DNA from: DYJE01 sp964637565
GTDB taxonomy: Bacteria; Desulfobacterota; Desulfobacteria; Desulfobacterales; Desulfolunaceae
Direction of reading: 5' to 3'
Assembly (NCBI GenBank): GCA_964637565.1
Contig: CAZWTY010000038.1
Location: 1 to 35,328 of the forward strand
DNA length: 35,328 bases
How positions within the stretch are numbered: position 1 is the first letter of the stretch; each line of letters begins with the position of its first letter. The notes under the pieces are model-generated. The model had not been told where the DNA came from and ran no database searches. It saw only the letters and a list, made by a program, of their open reading frames with translations. A program made the translations under genes and the position numbers. This document shows positions 24,948 through 34,235 of this stretch, one piece after another.

Positions 24948-25030
24948 TCACTATCGGTATCGGGATCGCTATCGCTTTCGAACGTTCTGGGTATCAAACC
25001 CGATAGCGATCCTGATCCCGATAACGATGG
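24948..25030 (+). repeat. Hexamer-stem inverted repeat, copy G (boxless subtype)
   Basis: The left arm is CACTATCGGTATCGGGATCG plus CTATCGCTTTCG, and the loop is AACGTTCTGGGTATCAAACC. The right arm is CGATAGCGATCCTGATCCCG ending ATAACGATGG. The loop matches copy B. It lies between the phosphofructokinase start and the diguanylate cyclase stop codon, 35 nt from the latter. Confidence 0.78.
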
Positions 25031-25065
25031 CGTTTTAATAGAATGCGGGTTGAATTATCCTCGTC

Positions 25066-26649
25066 CTACCGTGCCACCACCTTGTTCCGGCCGCCTTTTT
25101 TGGCCTCGTACAGGGCCATGTCCATGCGGTTGAACAACTCTCCTGGCCCCATGTCCGAAGCCAGAACACTGGTGATCCCGAGGCTGATGGTAATCCGGAA
25201 CGTGTCGGCCCTGTGGACGAATTCTATTTTTTCAACAGCTTTACGGAGTTTTTCCCCCACGTCCCGGGCTCCGGCCGAATCGGTTTCGGGAAGAACGACC
25301 ACAAACTCCTCGCCGCCGTAGCGGGCCAGCGTATCGCTTTCACGGAGAAGGGGTGCGACCCGTTTGATGATCTCCTTGAGGCAGACGTCACCGGTGGCGT
25401 GGCCGTAGGTGTCGTTCACGCTCTTGAAATGGTCCACATCGAAGATCAACGTGGAAAAGGTGCGCCTGTAGCGAAGGAAACGATCAAACTCCTCTTTGAT
25501 CTTGTTGTCGTAGTATCGACGGTTATGTGCTCCGGTCAAAGGATCGCTGAACATCTCCTGTTCGAAACGTTCGGCCTGTTTCCTGGCGGCGATGGCCTCG
25601 TTTTTCAGAAGATCGAATTCGGCTTTCAGGCGGCCCATGTCGATGTCCAGATTGGTCTTGAACCCCTGGTCGCTTTCGTTTTTCCGCTGAACGGCCTTCT
25701 TGATCAGGGCCAGCTTGGCGCTGACCACCTCTTTCAGCTCGTCGATTTTCTGGGAAAACCCCAGGGACGTTTCCAGGTCGTTCAGGTCGTCGATCAGGGA
25801 GTTTCCGAACCGGCTGTTGGCCATGAACACATCGTCGGTGAAATCCAGGAACTTCACCAGGTCCATTTCCACGTCCACAAGTTTACGGCCGATGTCCTTG
25901 ATAAACTCCGCGGCCTTGCTCCGGTCTTCGGCCACGGTGGCCATGTAGCTGTGGAGAAGGTCCAGGATGTCTATCCGGAGGTCCTTGAAATCTTCGAAGG
26001 TGGACGAGCCGCTGATCCGTTTGCCCAGTTCGAGGAGCCTTGGAAGGAAATCCACCCCCAGGTCCAGGCCAAGCTCGTCCAGGATCACCTGATAGGTGGT
26101 CCTGAACTGGGTCACGACCCGCTCATCCAGGGTCATGGATTCCCTGCCCATCAGCCGGGCGACCAGGGATTTCTTTTTGCCATCCCCCGACGTCCGGTTC
26201 ACCTCTTCGGCCAGAACGGTTTTCTTCAGTTTTTCCAGGGCCTCTTCCACCATGGCCGGATTGGATTTGAGTTTAAGCACGTCCTTGACACCGGCGATAG
26301 ACTCGTCGAGTTCCCCCTCGCTTTCCGACCGTATCCAGTCCACCAGGAAAACCACAAGGCGTTTGAAAACTTTTTCCGACGAGGCGTGCCGTTCTTCCAG
26401 CTCACCGATCTGGCGCACCAGTTTTTCCTTCTGGGCCCGAAGCCGGTCCAGCTCTTCGGGAGGGGCCTTTCTGTCGGACGAAGCGGAAAGCCCCCTGTCC
26501 ATCAGGGTCTTCATCTTCGGGGAGTTCTTCAGGTAAGAGGCCAGGGATTCACTGGTCAGTTTGCGCCCCTCTTCCGCCAGTTTCTTCAGACCGGCGATGG
26601 CGATTTCGGAGAAGTCCTCGAACGTTCTGCTCTTATCATCGAATGCCAT
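25066..26649 (-). CDS. Diguanylate cyclase with long helical N-terminal region
   Basis: This 527-residue, apparently soluble protein makes cyclic di-GMP from two GTP. The C-terminal GGDEF domain has the active-site motif GGEEF (445-449). An intact inhibitory I-site RESD lies five residues before it, so product feedback is expected. The catalytic neighbourhood FDVDHFKSVNDTYGHATGD is complete. The first ~350 residues are almost all charged helix (RLRAQKEKLVRQIGELEERH and similar), probably coiled coil for dimerisation or signal input. No EAL domain and no membrane segment is seen. I chose ATG 26649 (MAFDDKSRTFEDF); a GTG at 26703 is less likely. The ribosome-binding site is weak. It is bracketed by hexamer-stem copies G and H. 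Confidence 0.9.
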   Translation of the reverse strand: MAFDDKSRTFEDFSEIAIAGLKKLAEEGRKLTSESLASYLKNSPKMKTLMDRGLSASSDRKAPPEELDRLRAQKEKLVRQIGELEERHASSEKVFKRLVVFLVDWIRSESEGELDESIAGVKDVLKLKSNPAMVEEALEKLKKTVLAEEVNRTSGDGKKKSLVARLMGRESMTLDERVVTQFRTTYQVILDELGLDLGVDFLPRLLELGKRISGSSTFEDFKDLRIDILDLLHSYMATVAEDRSKAAEFIKDIGRKLVDVEMDLVKFLDFTDDVFMANSRFGNSLIDDLNDLETSLGFSQKIDELKEVVSAKLALIKKAVQRKNESDQGFKTNLDIDMGRLKAEFDLLKNEAIAARKQAERFEQEMFSDPLTGAHNRRYYDNKIKEEFDRFLRYRRTFSTLIFDVDHFKSVNDTYGHATGDVCLKEIIKRVAPLLRESDTLARYGGEEFVVVLPETDSAGARDVGEKLRKAVEKIEFVHRADTFRITISLGITSVLASDMGPGELFNRMDMALYEAKKGGRNKVVAR

Positions 26650-26804
26650 ATTCGTGTTCCATGACTGAGGTTTTCGTGCATCCTTATCCCGTCGCCTTAC
26701 CACCCGGGACAGGAGGAAAAAACACCAAGGGAGACCAAAAGACGAGCTGTTGTAATATGGTCCACATTCTACGTTCTGGGAAAAATCCGGTCAAGAGCTA
26801 TGTT

Positions 26805-26944
26805 CAGGGCAAACACATGTAACATTGGCATGGATCCTAACCATCGGTATCGCTATCGCTATCGGGTTCGCTATCGAAATGTTCTGACGATCGAACCCGA
26901 TACCGATTGCGATAGCGATACCGAACCCGATAGCGATACCGATG
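26805..26944 (+). repeat. Hexamer-stem inverted repeat, copy H (full, longest)
   Basis: It starts CAGGGCAAACACATGTAACA followed by TTGGCATGGATCCTAACC. The left arm is ATCGGTATCGCTATCGCTAT plus CGGGTTCGCTATCG, and the loop AAATGTTCTGACGATCGAAC is identical to copy D. The right arm has eight hexamers including an internal CGAACCCGATAGCGATACCG. Its end is only 8 nt from the stop codon of the histidine kinase gene at 26953, so it would lie in that gene's 3' untranslated RNA. Confidence 0.85.
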
Positions 26945-26952
26945 ACTGGTAA

Positions 26953-29145
26953 TCACTGCTCTTTCCTGAACTTCTCTCCGGGAATCCCCACGATGATGGT
27001 GGTGCCTTCCCCCACCCTTGAGTTGATCCTGATTTTTCCGTTGAGAAAGGCCACCCGCTGGTTCATGCTGTGAAGTCCCATACGCCTCTCGGCCATGGCG
27101 GCGGAAAGGCGGGAGTCCACGTTGAAGCCTTTGCCGTTGTCCTGGATCCTTAGAATGATGTCGGGCACAGAAGCCACGAACTTCACCACCACGTAGTCGG
27201 CTTCGGCGTGTTTCCGGACGTTGTTCAAAGCTTCCTGGATCAGGCGGTAGATGTTGATTTCCGTGTCCGGATCAAAGGTGATGGCCCCCATGCCCACGGG
27301 AAAGAAATCCACCCTCATGCCGTGTTTCTCGGAAAAATCATCGCAGTAACGGGCCAGTGTCTTGATCAGGCCGAGCTGGTCGAGACCCGGCGGCCTAAGT
27401 TCGTAGGAAAGATCCCGGACAAAGGTCAGGGACTGCTTGAGGACAGATGAAAAAAGCTTCATCTTGTTTTTCAGTTCAAGGGAGACCTCTTCGTTACCAT
27501 CGAAGAACGTCTCGCAGCCGATCATCAGGGTCGCCAGGTTCTGGGCCACATCGTCGTGGAGGTCGCAGGAAATCCGTTTCCGTTCCTTTTCCTGGATGTT
27601 CATCAGCTCCTGGGTCAGGATGCGAATATGCTCTTCAGCCACTTTCCGGTGGGAAATATCCCGCATGATGCAAAGAACCCCGGTGACATCGCCGTGGGTG
27701 ATGATGGGGGTGCCGGAGACCTCCACGTAGAACGGCTCACCCTGCCTGGGCCTGTAGAGGAACTCGCACTCCATGGGTGTCCGGTGTGCCAGAAGCTCCA
27801 GAAGCAGTTCCACGGCCTTTTCCATGCCCGCCTCGTCGGCGATGAACTCGCTGACATGCATGCCCACGGCGTGTTCCGGATCGTATCCCCCGAATTCGAT
27901 GGAGGCGGGGCTGGTGTACTCGATGTACCCTTCCGGCGTCACGATAAACACCACGTCCTTGAGCTCCTCGATCAGCATCTTGTAACGTTCCTCACTTTCA
28001 CGCCGGGCTTTTTCCGCCATGCGCCGGGCTGTCACGTCGCTGGCGTCGATGACGATCCGTCCTTCGGGCTGCTGCCCGTCCTTGACGAGCCAGGCGTTCA
28101 GGGAAAGAAAGAGAATTTTGCCGCCCCGGCTGAAGTACTGGACTTCCCGGTCTTTCACCTCGCCTTTTTCGTACACGTCGCTCATCATTTTGCGGATCCG
28201 GGCGGGATAGGGATAGAACCCGTCGTAGATCGACCGGCCGATGATCTTTTCCCGCTTCAGTCCCACCACCCGTTCCACCGAGGGACTGACCTCGGAAATG
28301 GTTCCGTCTTTTTCCACTTCCAGGTAGACATTCTGGATGTTCTCGAAAATCCGGCGGTACTTGCCTTCGCTTTTCTCCAGACTTCCACTGTAAAGCCGGA
28401 GTTCCCTCCGGGATTCTTCCAGTTCCCTGTTTTTCTGGATGAGATCGTTACGGGCGTTTTTCACGATACCGGCAGAATGGCTGGTGATCACGGCGATGCC
28501 CATGAGGGAGGTGCCCACCATGAGAAGAATCCAGACCTGGAAAGCCAGATCGTAATCCCCGGTCAGCCCTGCGCCCTGATGGGGAAGCAGGCCAAGGTAC
28601 TCTGAAAGGACCATGGCCGCAAAAACGACGGCGGACGTTCCCGCCAGGATATAGGGGTACCGTTTGGGGGCGATGACCCCCACGTAGGAGATCATGGCTG
28701 CGTAGATCGGCACCAGGTAGGATGCCCGGATTCCCCCGAGAAAATAGATCACTCCGGTGTAACCCAGGATCTCCACCAGGTTGATCAGGAAAGACGTGAT
28801 ATCGAACAGAACCCGGCTCCTGATCCGCTCGATGATGAAAAGGGCCGGGAAATTCATCAGGATGATGAAAAGCCCGCTGGTCACCGCGCCGGCCGAGGAC
28901 GTGTAGTCCACGCTTCCACTCATGTAGAGGCACAGACTGAAACTCACCATGATCAGACCGCCCCCGGAACGGACCACGGCGCCCTGCACATGCTTGCGGA
29001 TGTATTTTTCCCGATCGTCAGGAGTCAGGTTTCTGGCTGTTTTTCTGTCGGCTGTCAACGGCTGTTCCGGTGTATACGTTGGGTCATGAATGACGACTGT
29101 CTGTCGGACAGGCCCGCGACTGTTCCGCCCCGGTGCCTGACTCAC
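26953..29145 (-). CDS. Membrane sensor histidine kinase, NarL-partner (HisKA_3) type with two PAS domains
   Basis: This is a 730-residue kinase. A soluble ~55-residue N-terminus is followed by five or six membrane segments (~60-225), a short coiled coil (~230-260), and two PAS domains (~270-385 and ~395-510). The dimerisation/phospho-acceptor helix is RISCDLHDDVAQNLATLM with His530, typical of kinases that pair with NarL/LuxR-type regulators. The ATPase domain (~620-725) shows QEALNNVRKHA and IQDNGKGF. No response regulator is adjacent, so it is an orphan here. The start is a GTG at 29145 with no clear ribosome-binding site; a later start before the first membrane segment is possible. It diverges from smc. 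Confidence 0.88.
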   Translation of the reverse strand: MSQAPGRNSRGPVRQTVVIHDPTYTPEQPLTADRKTARNLTPDDREKYIRKHVQGAVVRSGGGLIMVSFSLCLYMSGSVDYTSSAGAVTSGLFIILMNFPALFIIERIRSRVLFDITSFLINLVEILGYTGVIYFLGGIRASYLVPIYAAMISYVGVIAPKRYPYILAGTSAVVFAAMVLSEYLGLLPHQGAGLTGDYDLAFQVWILLMVGTSLMGIAVITSHSAGIVKNARNDLIQKNRELEESRRELRLYSGSLEKSEGKYRRIFENIQNVYLEVEKDGTISEVSPSVERVVGLKREKIIGRSIYDGFYPYPARIRKMMSDVYEKGEVKDREVQYFSRGGKILFLSLNAWLVKDGQQPEGRIVIDASDVTARRMAEKARRESEERYKMLIEELKDVVFIVTPEGYIEYTSPASIEFGGYDPEHAVGMHVSEFIADEAGMEKAVELLLELLAHRTPMECEFLYRPRQGEPFYVEVSGTPIITHGDVTGVLCIMRDISHRKVAEEHIRILTQELMNIQEKERKRISCDLHDDVAQNLATLMIGCETFFDGNEEVSLELKNKMKLFSSVLKQSLTFVRDLSYELRPPGLDQLGLIKTLARYCDDFSEKHGMRVDFFPVGMGAITFDPDTEINIYRLIQEALNNVRKHAEADYVVVKFVASVPDIILRIQDNGKGFNVDSRLSAAMAERRMGLHSMNQRVAFLNGKIRINSRVGEGTTIIVGIPGEKFRKEQ

Positions 29146-29376
29146 GGGAATCTTGTTTCAAACAACTATTTGGATTTCACGGGAGAAACAAGAAATTTTT
29201 ATGTCATCCTCATTATGTGATGAACCCGTGTTTGTCAAATGGAAAAACATCCGAATGTCATTTTGGTTAATATCCCGTAATTATTTATCAATACCCCAAG
29301 AAACCTGCCGCTTTACAACCTTTGTCCGGCATGCTATGAAACAGCGTTTTTCACACGTTGAAACATAGACATCCGT

Positions 29377-29382
29377 TATAAT
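29377..29382 (+). promoter_or_regulatory. Possible -10 element of smc
   Basis: TATAAT lies 23 bp before the smc start codon. No good -35 match sits at 16-18 bp; TTGAAA is only 13 bp away. The AAGG ribosome-binding site is just before the ATG. Confidence 0.3.
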
Positions 29383-29404
29383 CCCCGGCCGAAAAAGGTT
29401 TCCC

Positions 29405-32400
29405 ATGCGTCTGCTGAAACTCGAAATCACAGGGTTCAAATCGTTCCAGAACAAAACGACCCTGCATTTCCCCCGGGGCATCACCGCCGTGGTGGGGCCC
29501 AACGGGTGCGGCAAAAGCAACATCGTGGACGCCCTGCGATGGGTCATGGGTGAGCAGAGCGTGAAGCAGCTCCGGGGAAAATCCATGGAAGACCTGATTT
29601 TCGCAGGGGCCGACGGACGCCAGCCCCTGAACATGGCCGAGGTGTCCCTTTTGATCGACAACAGCACGGCGGCCCCCTCCCAGACGTCCCCCATGACCGC
29701 CTACACGGAGATCATGGTCACCCGACGCCTGTACCGTTCCGGTGAAAGCGTCTACATGATCAACCGCCAGCCCTGCCGCCTGAAGGACATCCACACCCTT
29801 TTCCTGGGCAGCGGCACGGGAAAGAACTCCTTCGCCGTGATCCAGCAGGGAAACATCGGGGCCCTCACCGACGCCAGCCCCGAAGAGCGCAGGTATTTCA
29901 TCGAGGACGCGGCGGACATCACCAAATACAAGGAACGGAAAAAAGAGACCCTGGCCCGGATCAAGACCACCCGGGAAAACCTGATCCGCATCACCGACAT
30001 CATGGCCGAGCTGAAGAAACGCATCGGAACCCTGGAACGCCAGGCGGCCAAGGCGAAAAAATACAAAGAGTACAAGGCCCGGATCAAAATCCTGGAAATC
30101 TCCATCGCCCTGTGGAATTTCGACACCTTGAGCCGGGACATCCGCGAAAAGACGGCGGCTTACGAACGGGCGGCCCGGTCGGAAAAGGATCTCGGCGAAA
30201 CCATCGCCAGCCTGGAAGTCCTTACGGACAACATCCGGCAGACACTCGCGGACAGGAAACAGACCCTGTCCCATCTGACCCGGAATAGCTTCGACGTGCA
30301 GCGTTCCCTGGACAAAAAGGAAAGCGATCTCGACCACCTGGGCCGGGAAATCCGCCGTCTTGTTCGGGAGATCCGGGAAAGCCGCGTGAAAAGACAGGAG
30401 GTTTTCACCCGGAACCAGACCCTGCTGGCGGACATCGAGACAGAACGGCAGTCCCATGGACATGTGGACGGGCTTATCGACGAGAAGGAAAAGAACCTGG
30501 CGGAAAAGGATCGGATGCTCGACGCCGGAAGGCGGCGGCAGCAGGAAAGGGAACTCCAGAAAAGATCCCTGGCCCAGACCCGCATGGCCCTGGCCGGTGA
30601 GGAAGCCAGGACAGCCAGCATGCTGGCCCATGACGAGCAGCGGAAAAACGATCTGAAACGGAGGCTCCGGCTCCTCGACGAAGAACGGCTGGTGGCCGGA
30701 AAAGACCTGGACAGGGTGAGGACCGACAAAACCCGCACGGAAAGGGTTTTGAAAGAACATCAGGAGGAAGGCCGGCTTCTGGCCGAAGAAAAAGACGAGG
30801 CCGCCCTTCGGCTGAAAAACACCCGGGACGAACGGGACCGGCTTCGCACCACCTTGCGGGGCCTTGACATGGAGCTCAGCGGGCACAGGTCCAGGTACGA
30901 CACCCTGAAAGCCATGGAGTCCGAGTACGCCTGGTACGACAACGGGGTGAAAAGCCTGATGACCCGACTCGGGAAAACAGGCGATTCCCGGGTGAAAGGG
31001 GTTCTGGCGGACCGCATGAGGCCGTCGAAAGGATTCGAAAAAGCCCTGGAAGCCGCCTTGGACTCTGTGCTCCAGTACCTCCTGGTCGATACGGCCGAAG
31101 ACGGAAAAGACCTGATCGACGACCTGGTCCGCCACAACGAGGGCCAGTGCGGGTTCATCCCCATGAGCGCCGTCACCTCCCCTCCCGACATCGCGATCCC
31201 CGAGGGCCTGACGCTTCTGGCCTCCCAGGTAAACTGCGACCCGGAAGACAGGGATCTGGTCCGCTTCATCCTGGGGCACACCCTGGTCGCCGAGAATCTG
31301 GAAACGGCTGTTCGGCTCCGTGACACGGTTTCCCCGACCGTTCGCCTGGTGACCTTCGCCGGAGAAACCATCACGGAAAAAGGCCTGATGTCCGGGGGCG
31401 GCAGGACAGGCGGCGCGTCGATCTTCGCCAGGAAAAACGAGCTCCTCGAAACACGGGCCGCCGTGGATGATGGAGAAGAGAAGAAATCCCGCCTTTCCGC
31501 CATGCTGGCCTCGGAAGAAGATAAGGTCCAGGAGCTCACCCGCCTGGAAGCGGACATCCGGGAACAGATGGCCGCAACTGAAAAAGAACGGATCCGCCTG
31601 GACAAGGAGCTGTTCATGGCCACGGAAACCGCCCGGCAGGCCGAACGGAAACAGGAGGTTTTAAGCCTGGAGCAGGAACGGCTTCTGGGCGAGGAAGACG
31701 AAATCGACGCGGACATGGAAAGGAGGAAGGCGGCACTCCTGAAAATCCGGGACAGCCTCCGCGAAAACGACGAAAAAACGGCGGCGATCGGAGATCAGTT
31801 CAACGAGGACGCCGGCTCCCTTGAAAAGGAAACGGCGGCCATGGTGGAACTCAGGACAGACCTGGCCCGCCTCAAGGCTGAAAGGGACAGTCACCTTAGC
31901 ACCCTCACCCGCCTTGCATCCTTTCTCGACGAAAGCCGGAAACGGTTCGAGCGCCTGGACCAGGAAGACCGGGACAGGAAGACCCAGACCCTGGCCCATG
32001 CCAGGGAACGGCGCTCGTCAAGGAGCGAACGGCAGGAGCTTTCAGAGCTTTTGAACCGGCTGTCGGGCGAGACCCGGACCTGCCGCGAGGAGCTGGCCGA
32101 CATCGAAAAAACCCTGAAGGAAAAGGAAACCGAACGAAGCGCCCTTGCAAAACAGCGGGCCAAGGAAAGCGACACCCTGCGGGTCCTGGACCTGGAGCTT
32201 TCCCAGCTTAAAATCAGGCGTGAAAACATCACGGCACGGATCGAGGAGAAGTACCACCACCAGATCAACCAGTACAAACTGGAATTCGCGGAAAACGAGC
32301 TGGACCGCCTGGACGTCACCACCCTGAACATCCCCTTTCTCGAAACGGAACTCGAAGACCTCACGGTGCGCGTGGCCCAGCTCGGAGAGGTGAACCTCTC

Positions 32401-33022
32401 GTCCATCTCCGAGTACGACGAGGTGAAAGAACGTCACGATTTCATGGAGTCCCAGGAGAAAGACCTGGAAAAATCCCTGGCCGACCTGGAAACCATCATC
32501 GACAAGATCAACGAGGTTTCGAAAGAGCGGTTTCTCGAAACCTTCAACGCCATCAACGAGAAGCTGGCCACCTTGTTCCCCACCCTGTTCGAAGGCGGAA
32601 GCGCCCGGATGACCCTGACCAACCCCTCCGACCCTTTAGAAACGGGCGTGGAGCTGATGATCCAGCCCCCGGGCAAGAAACTCACCCGCCTGTCCCTGCT
32701 CTCGGGCGGCGAAAAGGCCCTGTCGGCCATCGCCTTCGTGTTCTCGATCTTCCTGATCAAACCCGCGTCCTTCTGCATCATGGACGAGATCGACGCGCCC
32801 CTGGACGACGCCAACGTCACCCGGTTCAACACCATGGTGAAACACATCGGCGAACAGTCCCAGATCCTCGTGATCACCCACAACAAGGTCACCATGGAAT
32901 TCGCTGACATCCTGTTCGGCGTCACCATGGAGAAAAAAGGCGTGTCCCGGATCGTCTCCGTCAGCCTCACCGAAGCCGGCGACATCGAACCCGGCCGTGA
33001 ACCGGCGCTGGCCGACGCATAA
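29405..33022 (+). CDS. Chromosome segregation ATPase SMC
   Basis: This is a full-length 1205-residue SMC protein, the core of the bacterial condensin (with ScpA and ScpB) that organises and segregates the chromosome. The N-terminal ATPase half has Walker A GPNGCGKSN (31-39). It is followed by a ~330-residue coiled coil, the hinge (~520-680, GVLADRMRPSKGFEKALEAA and later MSGGGR), and a second long coiled coil. The C-terminal ATPase half has the signature LSGGE (1099-1103) and Walker B FCIMDEIDAPLDDANV. No break or frameshift is visible. Neither scpA nor scpB is adjacent. It ends 3 nt before the convergent pncB stop codon. Confidence 0.96.
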   Translation: MRLLKLEITGFKSFQNKTTLHFPRGITAVVGPNGCGKSNIVDALRWVMGEQSVKQLRGKSMEDLIFAGADGRQPLNMAEVSLLIDNSTAAPSQTSPMTAYTEIMVTRRLYRSGESVYMINRQPCRLKDIHTLFLGSGTGKNSFAVIQQGNIGALTDASPEERRYFIEDAADITKYKERKKETLARIKTTRENLIRITDIMAELKKRIGTLERQAAKAKKYKEYKARIKILEISIALWNFDTLSRDIREKTAAYERAARSEKDLGETIASLEVLTDNIRQTLADRKQTLSHLTRNSFDVQRSLDKKESDLDHLGREIRRLVREIRESRVKRQEVFTRNQTLLADIETERQSHGHVDGLIDEKEKNLAEKDRMLDAGRRRQQERELQKRSLAQTRMALAGEEARTASMLAHDEQRKNDLKRRLRLLDEERLVAGKDLDRVRTDKTRTERVLKEHQEEGRLLAEEKDEAALRLKNTRDERDRLRTTLRGLDMELSGHRSRYDTLKAMESEYAWYDNGVKSLMTRLGKTGDSRVKGVLADRMRPSKGFEKALEAALDSVLQYLLVDTAEDGKDLIDDLVRHNEGQCGFIPMSAVTSPPDIAIPEGLTLLASQVNCDPEDRDLVRFILGHTLVAENLETAVRLRDTVSPTVRLVTFAGETITEKGLMSGGGRTGGASIFARKNELLETRAAVDDGEEKKSRLSAMLASEEDKVQELTRLEADIREQMAATEKERIRLDKELFMATETARQAERKQEVLSLEQERLLGEEDEIDADMERRKAALLKIRDSLRENDEKTAAIGDQFNEDAGSLEKETAAMVELRTDLARLKAERDSHLSTLTRLASFLDESRKRFERLDQEDRDRKTQTLAHARERRSSRSERQELSELLNRLSGETRTCREELADIEKTLKEKETERSALAKQRAKESDTLRVLDLELSQLKIRRENITARIEEKYHHQINQYKLEFAENELDRLDVTTLNIPFLETELEDLTVRVAQLGEVNLSSISEYDEVKERHDFMESQEKDLEKSLADLETIIDKINEVSKERFLETFNAINEKLATLFPTLFEGGSARMTLTNPSDPLETGVELMIQPPGKKLTRLSLLSGGEKALSAIAFVFSIFLIKPASFCIMDEIDAPLDDANVTRFNTMVKHIGEQSQILVITHNKVTMEFADILFGVTMEKKGVSRIVSVSLTEAGDIEPGREPALADA

Positions 33023-33025
33023 AAG

Positions 33026-34222
33026 CTAAGAAACAACCTCCGGCCGGGCGATGTGGAACACCTGCATCAGGTAGTTCAGGTAGTCTTCGTTGTCGCACAT
33101 GCCCTTGCCCTCGGAATCGGACACCTTGGCCACGGGCTGGCCGTTGCACGCCACCATTTTCATCACCAGGTTGAGGGGCGTGGGGCCGCAGTCGTTGGTG
33201 AGATGGGTTCCGATGCCGAACACGGCGGTGATGCTGCCCCGGACAGCCCTGTATATTTCAACGGCTTTTTCCACGGTAAGACCGTCACTGTACACCGCCG
33301 TCTTGGTCCGGGGGTCGATGTTCAGTTCCTTAAGCCGTGCCGTGAGTTTCCGGGTCCATTCGTAGGGGCAGCCCGAATCATGGCGGAACCCGTCGAACAG
33401 TTTGGCGAAATAAAGGTCCATGTCCCGTAGAAAAGCGTCCATGCCCACCACGTCGGTAAGGGCGATACCCAGGTCTCCCCGGAATTCTTTGACCCAGGTT
33501 TCAAGGGCCACTTTCTGGCTGTCCACCAGCCGGGGCCCCAGGGCCTGGAACGCCTGGAGGTACTCATGGGCCATGGTGCCGATGGGGGCGATGCCATGCG
33601 TCATGGCCAGCCACATGTTGCTCGTGCCGATGAAACGCCCCGGAAGAGCCCCGGCCTGCCGGGCCACCGTCTCGTCGTGCCAGACCCGGGAGGCCCTGCG
33701 CCGACCGCCGAAATCCGCGTAGCGGAACCCTTCGAGGTCTTTTCCGTTTTGGAGGAACGCGATTTTCGCCTCGAGACGCCTTCGGCCTTCGCTGTAGTCG
33801 AGATCCGGGTACTCGTTGCGAAACCAGACCTCTTCCACGATGGGAAGGATGTAAAGCTCGAAGGGCATCACGAACACGATGGGGCCTTCGGCTTCGATGG
33901 ACAGTTCCCCTCCCCTGTTCTCAATGGCCACCATCCGGCTGTCCAGCCTGAAAATCCGGAGGAAATCCACGTAATCCCCGGCAAGGGAGGGAATTTTTCC
34001 GATGTAGTCCAGCTCGTCCCGTGTGAAGCTCAAGGAATCCAGATGCCGGACCTGTTCCCGGATTTCGTCGACGTACTTTCCAATGGCGGCCCCGGCGGTC
34101 CGGCATTTGAACCGGTACCGGGCGTAGGCCCCGGGGTGGTGGTGGAGAAAGGCCTTCTGCATGGACAGCTTGTAGCGGTCCGTGTCCATCAGGGTTTCTA
34201 TGATCGGCTTGTCCTGTGTCAT
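33026..34222 (-). CDS. Nicotinate phosphoribosyltransferase PncB
   Basis: This 398-residue enzyme converts nicotinate and PRPP to nicotinate mononucleotide in the Preiss-Handler NAD salvage pathway. Family features are MDTDRYKLSMQKAFLHHHP near the N-terminus, the EEVWFRNEYPDLDYSEG segment, FGGRRRAS, and the active-site region GTSNMWLAMTHGIAPIGTMA followed by HE. The C-terminal segment FGIGTHLTNDCG matches the phosphate-binding loop. I chose ATG 34222, which begins 13 nt after the pncA stop; a TTG at 34249 would overlap pncA. Together with pncA it forms a two-gene salvage operon from nicotinamide to NaMN. Confidence 0.94.
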   Translation of the reverse strand: MTQDKPIIETLMDTDRYKLSMQKAFLHHHPGAYARYRFKCRTAGAAIGKYVDEIREQVRHLDSLSFTRDELDYIGKIPSLAGDYVDFLRIFRLDSRMVAIENRGGELSIEAEGPIVFVMPFELYILPIVEEVWFRNEYPDLDYSEGRRRLEAKIAFLQNGKDLEGFRYADFGGRRRASRVWHDETVARQAGALPGRFIGTSNMWLAMTHGIAPIGTMAHEYLQAFQALGPRLVDSQKVALETWVKEFRGDLGIALTDVVGMDAFLRDMDLYFAKLFDGFRHDSGCPYEWTRKLTARLKELNIDPRTKTAVYSDGLTVEKAVEIYRAVRGSITAVFGIGTHLTNDCGPTPLNLVMKMVACNGQPVAKVSDSEGKGMCDNEDYLNYLMQVFHIARPEVVS

Positions 34223-34235
34223 AATGCCCGCCTTG

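Noticed and set aside
13163..26944. CRISPR array made of the repeated elements
   Set aside because: The copies are kilobases apart in single sites, their hexamers are tandem within each copy without unique spacers, and no cas gene is present.
29351..31279. A 642-codon open frame antisense to smc
   Set aside because: smc is intact on the plus strand with all ATPase motifs. The antisense frame has no domain and no ribosome-binding site.
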